Below are positions 8,131 to 15,339 of a stretch of 44,956 bases of DNA, in pieces. Each line of letters starts with the position of its first letter. The first letter of the stretch is position 1. The position numbers and the translations under genes were made by a program. Below the pieces are notes generated by a model, which did no database searches, was not told the origin of the DNA, and saw nothing but the letters and a program-made list of their open reading frames with translations. Source of the DNA: an uncultured Maricaulis sp. (GTDB lineage: Bacteria; Pseudomonadota; Alphaproteobacteria; Caulobacterales; Maricaulaceae); the NCBI RefSeq assembly GCF_905480005.1, contig NZ_CAJQOO010000127.1, forward strand, positions 1 to 44,956. Direction: 5' to 3'.

Positions 8131-9420
8131 ATGGCTGGACCGATCCATCAGCATCGCCTCCCATGGCAGAACCCGATTGATGTGTTCGCACCCTGGGCAC
8201 AATTGCCCCATGCCCTGCTCCTGCATGATGGCCGGCATGGCCGGTCGCGGATCTTTGTGGCGCCCGATGAAATAGCGAGTGGTGCGGACCGGGACGCGTT
8301 CGACGCCGTTGCCGCGCGCGGTCGGGTGGATGGCGGGCTGTGGGCCGGTCTGTTTGGCTATGACCTTGCTGCCGCCTTCGAGCGCCTGCCCCATCTCGAT
8401 CCGCGCTGGCCACCGCTCGCCGTGGCCCGTTATCCGGCCTGGATCGAGTTCGACCGTGAGGCCCGGCAGGTCGAGGTCAAGGGCGTTGAAAAGGGAGCCG
8501 TCGCCGACCTGCTCGCGGCAGTCCGCCAGTCAGGCCCGGCGCCGGAAATCCCCGAGACTGATGGCGCGGCGAGCTGGCAGTCGCGCTGGTCGAGCGATCG
8601 GTATCTCGCCGCAGCCAGGCGCGCGCGCGACTATGTTCATGCCGGCGACGTCTTCCAGGTCAATCTCTCCCAGGCCTTCGACGTGACGCTGGACCCGGCC
8701 GATCATCCCTATGCCGTCTTCCGGCGCCTGGCCGAGCAATCCCCGGCCCCGCATGCGGCCTATCTCTGCCTCGATCCCGATCACATCGTGATGACCAATT
8801 CACCCGAACGCTTCCTCCGGGTTTCATCCGGTCATGTCGAAGCGCGGCCGATCAAGGGAACGCGGCGGCGGGCTGCCGATCCGGTCGAGGATCAGCGCCT
8901 GTCCGCGGAATTGTCGGCCAGCGCCAAGGACCGGGCGGAAAACCTGATGATCGTGGATCTCATGCGCAATGACCTGTCGCGGGTTTGCGCGCCGGGCTCT
9001 GTCTCGGTGCCCGTGCTGTGCGAGATCGAGTCCTATGCCAATGTCCATCACCTGGTTTCGGTGGTGGAGGGCGATCTGGCCGAGGGCAGTGATGTGTTCG
9101 ACCTCCTGGCTGCAAGCTTCCCGCCCGGCTCCATCACCGGCGCACCCAAGGTGCGGGCGATGGAGATTATCTCGGAACTGGAAGGCGAGCCGCGCGGCGC
9201 CTATTGCGGTGCGCTGGGCTGGATTGACAGTGAGGGCGGCGATATGGACCTCAATGTGATGATCCGCACGGCCGCGCTGCGCCGTGAGGGGGCAGGCTGG
9301 CGCGCCAGTCTGCGCTCCGGCGGCGGGATTGTCGCCGACAGCGAGCCGATGTCGGAATATGAGGAAACACTGACCAAGGTCTCGGCCCTGCGCCGGGCTC
9401 TGGGAGCGGATGCGGAATGA
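8131..9420 (+). CDS. pabB: Aminodeoxychorismate synthase component I
   Basis: Makes 4-amino-4-deoxychorismate from chorismate and ammonia, the first step to p-aminobenzoate and folate. It is 429 residues, usual for PabB. The C-terminal chorismate-binding domain shows RPIKGTRRR, ENLMIVDLMRNDLSRV and SFPPGSITGAPKVRAMEII. The PIKGTRRR motif and the following pabC favour PabB over anthranilate synthase TrpE. The stop overlaps the pabC start (ATGA, 9417-9420). The glutamine amidotransferase partner PabA is not in the window. The start ATG 8131 has no good ribosome-binding site, consistent with coupling to the gene upstream. Confidence 0.9.
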   Translation: MAGPIHQHRLPWQNPIDVFAPWAQLPHALLLHDGRHGRSRIFVAPDEIASGADRDAFDAVAARGRVDGGLWAGLFGYDLAAAFERLPHLDPRWPPLAVARYPAWIEFDREARQVEVKGVEKGAVADLLAAVRQSGPAPEIPETDGAASWQSRWSSDRYLAAARRARDYVHAGDVFQVNLSQAFDVTLDPADHPYAVFRRLAEQSPAPHAAYLCLDPDHIVMTNSPERFLRVSSGHVEARPIKGTRRRAADPVEDQRLSAELSASAKDRAENLMIVDLMRNDLSRVCAPGSVSVPVLCEIESYANVHHLVSVVEGDLAEGSDVFDLLAASFPPGSITGAPKVRAMEIISELEGEPRGAYCGALGWIDSEGGDMDLNVMIRTAALRREGAGWRASLRSGGGIVADSEPMSEYEETLTKVSALRRALGADAE

Positions 9421-10217
9421 GCGGAATTGCTTTCAAGGATGGCGACTGGATCGAGACTGCCCGCACCGGCTGGGGCCTCGAGGATCGCGGCGGCCTCCTG
9501 GGCGATGGCTTGTTCGAGACGCTGCATGTGATCAAGGGCAAGGCGGTCCGCTTTGACCGCCACATGGCGCGGCTGGCGCGCAGCGCAAGCGAGCTGGGTC
9601 TGCCCGGTCCACGCGATGCCGACGGGATTGCCGAGTTGATTGGCGAACTGGCCGCCCGCAATGCCCTGAAAGATGCGGTCGTCCGCCTGACCCTGACCGC
9701 CGGCGCCGGGCCGCGCGGACTTGAACGGCCGGACGAATTGGTGCCGTCCCTGACCCTGACCGCGGCGCCGCGCAAGGCCCCGCCGGCCAGTGTCGCGCTC
9801 TCCCTCAGCGAAATCCGCCGCTCACCGGCCAGCCTGACCGCACGCCACAAGACGCTGTCCTACATGGACAATGTCCAGGCCCGGCGGCAGGCGCGCGGGC
9901 AGGGGGCAGACATGGCGCTCCTCACCGATACGCGCGGCAATCTGTCGGGCGGTGATTGTGCCAATCTGTTCTGGCTGACGAGCGGGGAGGTCTTTACCCC
10001 GGCCACTGCGTGCGGCGTGCTGGCCGGAACAGTGCGGGCGGAGATCCTTGATTCCATGCCGGTCGAGGCCGGCGCGTTTCCGGTCGATATGCTGGCGGGG
10101 GCGGAGACGGTCTTCGTGACCAATGCAGTCTTTGGCGCGGTGCCGGTCACCACGCTGGACGGACGTCCGGTGGGTTCGGGTGAATTGCCGGCGAAGATCG
10201 CGGCGATCTTTGCCTGA
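9417..10217 (+). CDS. pabC: Aminodeoxychorismate lyase (class IV aminotransferase fold)
   Basis: Splits aminodeoxychorismate into p-aminobenzoate and pyruvate using PLP. The 266-residue protein has the class IV fold: GLLGDGLFETLHVIKGKAVR near the N-terminus, the PLP lysine in ARHKTLSYMDNVQA (Lys145), and LLTDTRGNLSGGDCANLFW in the C-terminal half. Branched-chain or D-amino-acid aminotransferases share this fold, but direct ATGA coupling to pabB makes the lyase the best call. Its TGA (10215-10217) directly abuts the reverse-strand stop of the TadE-like gene (TGATCA at 10215-10220). Confidence 0.87.
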   Translation: MSGIAFKDGDWIETARTGWGLEDRGGLLGDGLFETLHVIKGKAVRFDRHMARLARSASELGLPGPRDADGIAELIGELAARNALKDAVVRLTLTAGAGPRGLERPDELVPSLTLTAAPRKAPPASVALSLSEIRRSPASLTARHKTLSYMDNVQARRQARGQGADMALLTDTRGNLSGGDCANLFWLTSGEVFTPATACGVLAGTVRAEILDSMPVEAGAFPVDMLAGAETVFVTNAVFGAVPVTTLDGRPVGSGELPAKIAAIFA

Positions 10218-10757
10218 TCAGCCGCGCGAGACGACGATCGATCGACGCGGACGCAGATAGAAGATTTCGGAAATATTGAACTGGCTGACACCGAGTTCGC
10301 CGAACATGGTGTCATACTGGTAGTCGACCTCAACCATGATGACCGAGCGGTTGGGCTCCAGAACACCGCCGGGGATGGAGATCGAGCTGCCTTCGGAATA
10401 GGGCGCCATCCCGGTGGCGTCCGACCACTGGACCTCCACCGACCCATCGGAATCCATCATCACCGAGGTGATGCGGATCTCGAGCGGGGTCGGGTCGAAG
10501 GGGGCCACGATGACGGTGCCGGCATTGAGAATGTCGCCGATCTCGTCATCGGTGATCACATCGTCCTGCGCGACCAGATCGGCCAGGGCGCTGGAGATGG
10601 AGGTGATCTTGCGGTCGATGGACAGCGCCAGGCTGATCTCGACCGATCCCAGATAAAGCAGGATCATGAAGGGCGCGATCAGGGCGAACTCCACCGCGGT
10701 GACACCACGGCGATCACCGGCCAGACGGCGCAGGGTGCGGGCGAGCGATTTAATCAT
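10218..10757 (-). CDS. TadE/TadG-like pseudopilin of the Tad pilus
   Basis: A 179-residue protein with a short basic leader, then DRRGVTAVEFALIAPFMILL (about residues 15-34), the TadE-type prepilin pattern in which cleavage after a glycine is followed by a +5 Glu and a hydrophobic helix. The rest is an extracytoplasmic domain rich in beta-like segments. Expected role: minor pseudopilin needed for Flp pilus assembly, processed by CpaA. It overlaps the preceding TadE-like gene by eight bases (10750-10757), so the two are translated as a pair. Which corresponds to TadE and which to TadF or TadG cannot be settled from length alone. Confidence 0.85.
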   Translation of the reverse strand: MIKSLARTLRRLAGDRRGVTAVEFALIAPFMILLYLGSVEISLALSIDRKITSISSALADLVAQDDVITDDEIGDILNAGTVIVAPFDPTPLEIRITSVMMDSDGSVEVQWSDATGMAPYSEGSSISIPGGVLEPNRSVIMVEVDYQYDTMFGELGVSQFNISEIFYLRPRRSIVVSRG

Positions 10758-11307
10758 CGAAGGGCTCGTTCCGGAAAACGGTCGCCGACGTGATCAGGCG
10801 CTGATTATTTTCCATGTTTGACAGGGCGCCGCCGAAATTCGGGGTCATCAGGGACCAGCGGTAGAAGACGCGGACCAGGACAATGTCGCCGGCATCGCCG
10901 GGATCCCAGCCAAAATCGCCTGTATTCAGAGAGCCATCGGCCGCGACCGGGCTCGACTGATCGACATTGTCGAAGTCTTCAAAGACCTGCACGTCGATCT
11001 CCAGATTGTCGCAATCGGCCACGACGGAGATGAGGTCGCAGACTTCCTGGCGGAAACCGGCTTGTGACATGCCGCCGGTCTGGGCTTCGCCGGTGCGTAT
11101 CTTCCGGGCGGCTTCAAGCACCGCGTTCTCCAGCACCGTCCCGGTAAAGAAGACTGCCGCGATTTCGATCATCGCGAAGAGCAAGAAGAAGAACGGGGCC
11201 GCAATCATCGCGAACTCGACTGCCGTTGCGCCATCTTCGGCACGGCAAAAGCGGGCAATGCGCGTGGCTTGCCGCTTGTCTGTCGGGTCTTGAGACGCGC
11301 TGGTCAT
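10750..11307 (-). CDS. TadE-like pseudopilin of the Tad pilus
   Basis: A 185-residue protein with a cytoplasmic N-terminal tail of about 27 residues, then EDGATAVEFAMIAAPFFFLL, the TadE prepilin motif (cleavage after Gly, +5 Glu) and transmembrane helix. Next comes FTGTVLENAVLEAARKIRTGEAQ, the typical post-helix segment of TadE-like proteins. Two cysteines (VCDLISVVADCDN) may form a disulfide outside the membrane. It is the first of a leftward pseudopilin pair and lies 60 bases downstream of the secretin-N-domain gene, so the three genes are likely one operon. Confidence 0.87.
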   Translation of the reverse strand: MTSASQDPTDKRQATRIARFCRAEDGATAVEFAMIAAPFFFLLFAMIEIAAVFFTGTVLENAVLEAARKIRTGEAQTGGMSQAGFRQEVCDLISVVADCDNLEIDVQVFEDFDNVDQSSPVAADGSLNTGDFGWDPGDAGDIVLVRVFYRWSLMTPNFGGALSNMENNQRLITSATVFRNEPFDD

Positions 11308-11367
11308 CGGTTCTGTCCTGAAAACCCGGTCATGCCGGGCCTCTCCCTGATCGATTGGGGGCCGTCT

Positions 11368-11826
11368 TTACTGAGGGGCGTCGCCGGACATCGCCATGTC
11401 GGCAGTGGACAGGCGGCTGCGTTGCTGATCGGACAGCGCTTCGGTGCGCTCCACATCACCGCCGGTGCGCGGGATCTCGTCGCAGACCGCACCGCAGGAC
11501 AGTGTCGACTGGTTCGGGCCGCGGAAGAGGGCGACCTGTCCTTCGACCGGATTGGAGACGACGATGTCGCGCTCATAGATGATCCGGCCGACCCGATCGA
11601 TGGCGATCACATTGGTGCGGCCCTGCAGGCGGCCCGTCACGACAAGCGTGCGGCCGTCATGAACGAGGGCATCGGCGATCGAGGGATTGCCGACCACGAT
11701 GGCCGAGGCCTCGGCGGGGAGGCGGATGACTTCAGCATGCTCCACCGGAACAGCAAGGTCGTGAGCGGCCGCGGGGGCGACGCAGACAATCGCCAGGGTG
11801 AAGGCGGTGGCAATCCGGTTGAACAT
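11368..11826 (-). CDS. Stand-alone pilus assembly N-domain protein (CpaC N-terminal-like)
   Basis: A 152-residue secreted protein with a signal peptide ending near VAPAAAH (about residue 22). It then has one domain of the T2SS/T3SS pilus N-terminal type (PF13629-like): VIRLPAEASAIVVGNPSIADAL and GRTNVIAIDRVGRIIYER. The same arrangement occurs in the first 130 residues of CpaC in this window, so this is a free copy of the secretin periplasmic domain without the pore. A CxxxC pair (LSCGAVCDE) follows the domain. It probably acts in the periplasm with the Tad secretin. First gene of the leftward Tad operon, divergent from flp across about 270 bases. Confidence 0.8.
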   Translation of the reverse strand: MFNRIATAFTLAIVCVAPAAAHDLAVPVEHAEVIRLPAEASAIVVGNPSIADALVHDGRTLVVTGRLQGRTNVIAIDRVGRIIYERDIVVSNPVEGQVALFRGPNQSTLSCGAVCDEIPRTGGDVERTEALSDQQRSRLSTADMAMSGDAPQ

Positions 11827-11907
11827 TTTGGCGCTCCGTGACGCTTCAGGAAACTGGAGGCCATCCTCGCGCGCGCGTCTGAATCTTTTCTAAACGGGGC
11901 TGCATTT

Positions 11908-11944
11908 ATTTGAATGCTTTGGTCGAGAGCGCCGTTATTCAAAT
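11908..11944. repeat. Perfect 8-bp inverted repeat in the flp regulatory region
   Basis: ATTTGAAT (11908-11915) and ATTCAAAT (11937-11944) are exact reverse complements with centres 29 bp apart, in the AT-rich gap between divergent Tad operons. The right arm overlaps the candidate CtrA site. This could be a dimeric regulator site or a looping element; no protein is identified. Confidence 0.4.
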
Positions 11945-11980
11945 GTTAACTATAGCGCACGTTCCGACAAATATATATTT
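11935..11980 (+). promoter_or_regulatory. Candidate CtrA site and AT-rich core promoter for flp
   Basis: TTAT-N7-TTAA(C) at 11935-11950 matches the CtrA consensus TTAA-N7-TTAA at seven of eight positions. It is followed about 20 bases later by an AT-rich block (11969-11980) that could hold a -10 element. The 60 bases 11941-12000 contain only 19 G or C. In Caulobacter the pilin gene is CtrA-activated, so this is a plausible cell-cycle promoter; it is inferred from sequence only. Confidence 0.38.
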
Positions 11981-12096
11981 TGGTAACCACGAATTTTTAC
12001 TCCGCTGAAATCCTTCTCGTGTTTATTGGTCAGCGTTCAGGAGAGGTCGGGACGGATCGGCTCCTGATGGTTGGGTACCTACACGGGAGTAAACAA

Positions 12097-12255
12097 ATGA
12101 AAATGATTTCTCGCTTCTTCAAAGACGAATCCGGCGCTACCGCGATTGAGTACGGCCTGATTGCCGCCCTCATCGCCGTTGTCATCATCGGTGCTGTTAC
12201 GGCACTCGGTACGGGCGTCAGCAACAACTTCAACACGGTTGCCGGCTCGCTCTAA
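12097..12255 (+). CDS. flp: Flp/Fap-type major pilin
   Basis: A 52-residue class IVb prepilin. The leader MKMISRFFKDESG is followed by the cleavage motif G-ATAIEY (Gly13 then Glu18-Tyr19) and one long hydrophobic helix (GLIAALIAVVIIGAVTALG). It ends NNFNTVAGSL, the usual Flp form. CpaA, encoded next, would process it. ATG 12097 is chosen because GGGAG sits seven bases upstream and the leader length is normal; upstream in-frame ATGs lack support. The gene lies between an AT-rich control region and a strong terminator (12283-12319), which fits high-level separate expression of the main pilus subunit. Confidence 0.95.
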   Translation: MKMISRFFKDESGATAIEYGLIAALIAVVIIGAVTALGTGVSNNFNTVAGSL

Positions 12256-12282
12256 AGCGTCCGTCACTCGTGACAAGTTCGG

Positions 12283-12319
12283 CGGGGTCGCTCCATTCGG
12301 AGCGGCCCCGTTTCGTTTT
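12283..12319 (+). terminator. Intrinsic terminator after flp
   Basis: CGGGGTCGCTCC (12283-12294) pairs with GGAGCGGCCCCG (12299-12310), 12 pairs with one G-U, around ATTC, followed by TTTCGTTTT. It lies 28 bases past the flp stop and 55 bases before cpaA, so it should limit read-through from pilin into the assembly genes. Confidence 0.85.
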
Positions 12320-12373
12320 GCCAACCGCTCATTAAGTTTCGCCCGTCACCTTGCCGGTCAGGGAAAGACGGGG

Positions 12374-12880
12374 ATGAGCGCGATGCTGTTGCAGATCACG
12401 ATCTTGGTGCTGGCCGGGCTGATGCTTGCGGCCGCCTTTTTCGACGCCAGCAAATTCATCATTCCAAACTGGTTGGTCGGGCTTGTCCTTCTGACCTTCC
12501 CGATCGCCGCGCTGGCGTCTGGTCTGGGCTGGTCCGAGGCCGGCAATCACCTGCTTGGCGGCCTGGTGGCGCTGGTTATCGGTTTCGCCCTGTTTGCGCC
12601 GGGCTGGATTGGCGGCGGCGATGCCAAATTGTTTGCGGCTGCGGCCCTGTGGTTCGGTTGGCCCGAAATCATCGCTTTTCTTATCCATACCGTGATGGCC
12701 GGGGGCGTTCTGGTTCTTCTCCTTCTGGCCCTGCGCTGGCTGGCGCCGCGCATTCCGGCCCTGGCCGGCAAAATCGAGGGTACGGCGCTGGCGGTAAAAG
12801 CCCCGGTCCCTTACGGAATCGCGATTGCGGCCGGAGTTTTCTGGAGCTTGCCCAAAACCGCTTTCTGGCAGGCCTTTTAG
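12374..12880 (+). CDS. cpaA: Prepilin peptidase CpaA (TadV type)
   Basis: Inner-membrane aspartyl protease that removes the leader of Flp and the TadE-like pseudopilins. The 168-residue protein has about five to six membrane helices. It carries both catalytic aspartates of the A24 family: FFDASKFIIPNW near residue 24 and the GGGDAKLFAAAALWFG motif (GxGD) near residue 80. It lacks the N-terminal methylase domain of classical PilD, as usual for TadV. ATG 12374 follows AGGGAAAG; an ATG three codons later is an alternative. It follows the flp terminator, so it relies on read-through or a local promoter. Confidence 0.92.
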   Translation: MSAMLLQITILVLAGLMLAAAFFDASKFIIPNWLVGLVLLTFPIAALASGLGWSEAGNHLLGGLVALVIGFALFAPGWIGGGDAKLFAAAALWFGWPEIIAFLIHTVMAGGVLVLLLLALRWLAPRIPALAGKIEGTALAVKAPVPYGIAIAAGVFWSLPKTAFWQAF

Positions 12881-12947
12881 GCGTATCTGAGCGGTGTTTT
12901 ACGGGCTCTGAGAAAAGGGGCCGTTAGGGCGCATTCTCCCGATAGCA

Positions 12948-12962
12948 TTAACGCGACTTTGA
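12948..12962 (+). promoter_or_regulatory. CtrA-like box upstream of cpaB
   Basis: TTAA-CGCGACT-TTGA at 12948-12962 matches TTAA-N7-TTAA in seven of eight positions, 58 bases before the cpaB start in the 139-base gap after cpaA. It suggests that cpaB-tadC has its own promoter with the same regulator as flp. Matches of this quality do occur by chance. Confidence 0.27.
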
Positions 12963-12969
12963 GGAATTC

Positions 12970-13017
12970 AGCGTCTCCTAGCACATGTATTCGTGTGCCT
13001 GAGAGGTTCGAGACGCT
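12970..13017 (+). promoter_or_regulatory. Inverted-repeat leader covering the cpaB ribosome-binding site
   Basis: AGCGTCTC (12970-12977) and GAGACGCT (13010-13017) are perfect reverse complements; the right arm ends two bases before the cpaB ATG. An inner pair GCACA/TGTGC (12981-12985, 12994-12998) can stack inside. The GAGAGG ribosome-binding site (13001-13006) lies in the enclosed loop. The structure could control cpaB translation, or the repeat could be a DNA operator. Confidence 0.42.
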
Positions 13018-13019
13018 CA

Positions 13020-13856
13020 ATGAACGCCGTCCGCATCGCCATTCTTGCAGCCGCCGCCATCGCCGCGGTCGCGGTCGCCTTTTTCGTCCGCCAGGCCATG
13101 TCCAGCAACGAATCTCCGCAAGTCGTGCAGGTTGAGGAACGCCCCTCGGTCCGCATTCTTGCCGCCCGCCGCGACGTCGCCATCGGCGAACGAATCAGCG
13201 CGGCCGACTTCTACTGGCAAGCCTGGCCCGATGAGGCGGTCGCGCCAGGATATGTCGTGGAGAACCGTGGTCAGGGCATTGAGGACTTCGCAGGATCGGT
13301 GGTTCGGGCCCCGATCAGCCAGGGCGAGCCGATCACAGGCCGCCGTCTTGTCCAGCCCGGCGATGCCGGCTTCATGGCGGCCGTCCTGACACCGGGCATG
13401 CGCGCGGTTGCCGTACCGATCTCGGCCGAGACCGGCGCCGGCGGCTTCATCCTGCCGAATGATCGTGTCGACGTGATTGTTTCCTTCGAGGAAGAGTCCG
13501 AAGGCCGCCGCGGCTCCAGCCGCTCCTTCGTGGCGCGCACCATTGTCGAGAACGCCCGCGTTCTGGCGATCGACCAATCCTTCGCCAGCGATGACGAAGA
13601 CGAGGTTGCGGTTGGTGAGACTGCCACACTCGAGCTGACCCCGGACCAGGCGCGTGCTGTCTCGGTTGCTGTGGCCCGCGGCGAGATCGCCCTGGTTCTG
13701 CGCAGCCTGACCGACAATACCGGTGACCCGGTCCTGGTCTCCGGCGGCGAGCTGCCGGAAGCCGCAGCCCAGTCCTATGAGGAGCGCCGTTCGAGCTCCG
13801 TCACCCTGATCCGCTATGGCCGCTCCCAGCAAGTTGCGCTGGGTGGCGACGAATGA
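13020..13856 (+). CDS. cpaB: Flp pilus assembly protein CpaB (RcpC)
   Basis: A 278-residue periplasmic protein anchored by an N-terminal helix (about residues 3-24). A SAF-like domain follows (SVRILAARRDVAIGERISAADF), then the RcpC/CpaB region with VLTPGMRAVAVPISAETGAGGFILPNDRVDVI. It is thought to modulate or stabilise the secretin. ATG 13020 is preceded by GAGAGG at 13001-13006, rather far (13 bases), within the inverted-repeat leader. The ATGA overlap with cpaC (13853-13856) couples the two genes. First gene of the long rightward operon. Confidence 0.93.
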   Translation: MNAVRIAILAAAAIAAVAVAFFVRQAMSSNESPQVVQVEERPSVRILAARRDVAIGERISAADFYWQAWPDEAVAPGYVVENRGQGIEDFAGSVVRAPISQGEPITGRRLVQPGDAGFMAAVLTPGMRAVAVPISAETGAGGFILPNDRVDVIVSFEEESEGRRGSSRSFVARTIVENARVLAIDQSFASDDEDEVAVGETATLELTPDQARAVSVAVARGEIALVLRSLTDNTGDPVLVSGGELPEAAAQSYEERRSSSVTLIRYGRSQQVALGGDE

Positions 13857-15328
13857 GGACCGAGATGATGATCCGCACCCTTCTCCTGCTGGCCAGCCTG
13901 GCCGTCAGCGCTCCGGCGGTCGCACAGCCGACCGACACAGAGCGCGGCAATACCATGCAGGTCTATATCCGCGAACCGGGGAATGGTCCGGTCTCGGAAC
14001 ATCTCGATCTGCCCCTGTCCAAGGCCGCCGTGATCCATCTGCCGGTCGATGTCGCCGATGTTCTGGTGACCAATCCCAGCGTCGTCGAAGCCATCGTGCG
14101 CACGCCGCGCCGCGCCTATATCATGGGCATGGGTATCGGTCAGACGAATGCCTTCTTCTTTGATGCCAATGGACAATTGATCCTGGATCTCAATCTGCGC
14201 GTTGAGCGCGACCTGACACCGCTCCAGGAGTCGCTTGATCGCTTCCTGCCGGCCGCGCGGGTCGAGGTCGAGGCCATGAATGATCACATCGTGCTGTCGG
14301 GCCGGGCGCCCAGCGCGGCCGATGCCGACGCGGCGCTGCGCATCGCCCAGCGCTGGGTCGATGATCCGGCCCACATCCTGTCCATGATCACCGTCGAAGC
14401 CCGCGAACAGGTCATGCTGAAAGTCCGGATCGTTGAGATGCAGCGCACCATCGTGCGGCAGCTCGGCGTCAATCTGTCGACGGCCGGCAGCTCCGGCGAA
14501 TTCGGCTTCGACATTGCCACCTCTCCGGACTTCTCGCGCGTCGGTCGCTTCCTGGGCGGTACGTCCGCCGCGATTGACTGGGTCAGCGGCAATACGGGCG
14601 GCGTGGAAAACGTCACCACCCTGTTGCAGGCGATGGAACGCGTCGGTCTGGTGCGAACCCTTGCCGAGCCGAATCTGACGGCGATCACGGGCGAGAGCGC
14701 GAACTTCCTGGCCGGTGGTGAATTCCCGGTGCCTGTCGGACGCGATCGCGACGGCAATATCATCATTGAATACAAGCCCTTCGGTGTCGGCTTGGGCTTT
14801 ACGCCCGTGGTCCTGTCCGAAGGCCGCATCTCGCTGCGCATCTCGACGGAAGTGTCGGAACTGACGAGCCAGGGCTCGCTGACCTTCCAGTCGAACAATG
14901 TCACGGATGACGACGGAAATATCATCGGCACGGTGCCGGGCCTGACCATTCCGGCCCTGAATGTGAACCGCGCCGAGACCACTGTGGAACTGCCCTCGGG
15001 TGGCAGCCTCGTCCTGGCCGGTCTGATCCAGGAAGAGACGCGCCAGAATCTCGATGGTGTTCCCGGTGTCCAGAACCTGCCGGTGCTGGGATCGCTGTTC
15101 CGTTCGCGGGATTACGAGAACCAGGAAACCGAACTGGTCGTGTTGGTGACGCCTTACCTGGTGGACCCGACGAATCCGAACCAGATGCAGACGCCTGCGG
15201 ACGGCTTCCGCAATGCCAGTGAGGCTTCGGCCCTGCTCTTCGGCCGCATCAATCGCGCCTATTCGGTCCCCGGATCGGATACGGGCGAGCGTGGCTGGAG
15301 CGGGCCGGTTGGCTTCCTGTTCGAGTAG
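13853..15328 (+). CDS. cpaC: Tad secretin CpaC (RcpA)
   Basis: Outer-membrane pore for the Flp pilus. The 491-residue protein has a signal peptide ending near SAPAVAQ (about residue 25) and a pilus N-domain (VIHLPVDVADVLVTNPSVVEAI, TNAFFFDANGQLILDL). A BON-like segment follows (VEAMNDHIVLSGRAPSAADA), then a secretin domain from about residue 180 to 440, containing EREQVM-like VEAREQVMLKVRIVEMQRT, LAEPNLTAITGESANFLAGGE and the late VPGVQNLPVLGSLFRS signature. It ends with the usual VTPYLVDP segment. It starts inside cpaB (ATGA), and its stop TAG (15326-15328) is 11 bases before cpaD. Confidence 0.94.
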   Translation: MRTEMMIRTLLLLASLAVSAPAVAQPTDTERGNTMQVYIREPGNGPVSEHLDLPLSKAAVIHLPVDVADVLVTNPSVVEAIVRTPRRAYIMGMGIGQTNAFFFDANGQLILDLNLRVERDLTPLQESLDRFLPAARVEVEAMNDHIVLSGRAPSAADADAALRIAQRWVDDPAHILSMITVEAREQVMLKVRIVEMQRTIVRQLGVNLSTAGSSGEFGFDIATSPDFSRVGRFLGGTSAAIDWVSGNTGGVENVTTLLQAMERVGLVRTLAEPNLTAITGESANFLAGGEFPVPVGRDRDGNIIIEYKPFGVGLGFTPVVLSEGRISLRISTEVSELTSQGSLTFQSNNVTDDDGNIIGTVPGLTIPALNVNRAETTVELPSGGSLVLAGLIQEETRQNLDGVPGVQNLPVLGSLFRSRDYENQETELVVLVTPYLVDPTNPNQMQTPADGFRNASEASALLFGRINRAYSVPGSDTGERGWSGPVGFLFE

Positions 15329-15339
15329 TGGAGTTGGTG

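Noticed and set aside
6589-8394. 601-codon open frame antisense to the one-TM protein, phosphatase and pabB start
   Set aside because: It overlaps three supported genes on the other strand and gives no recognisable protein; composition artefact.
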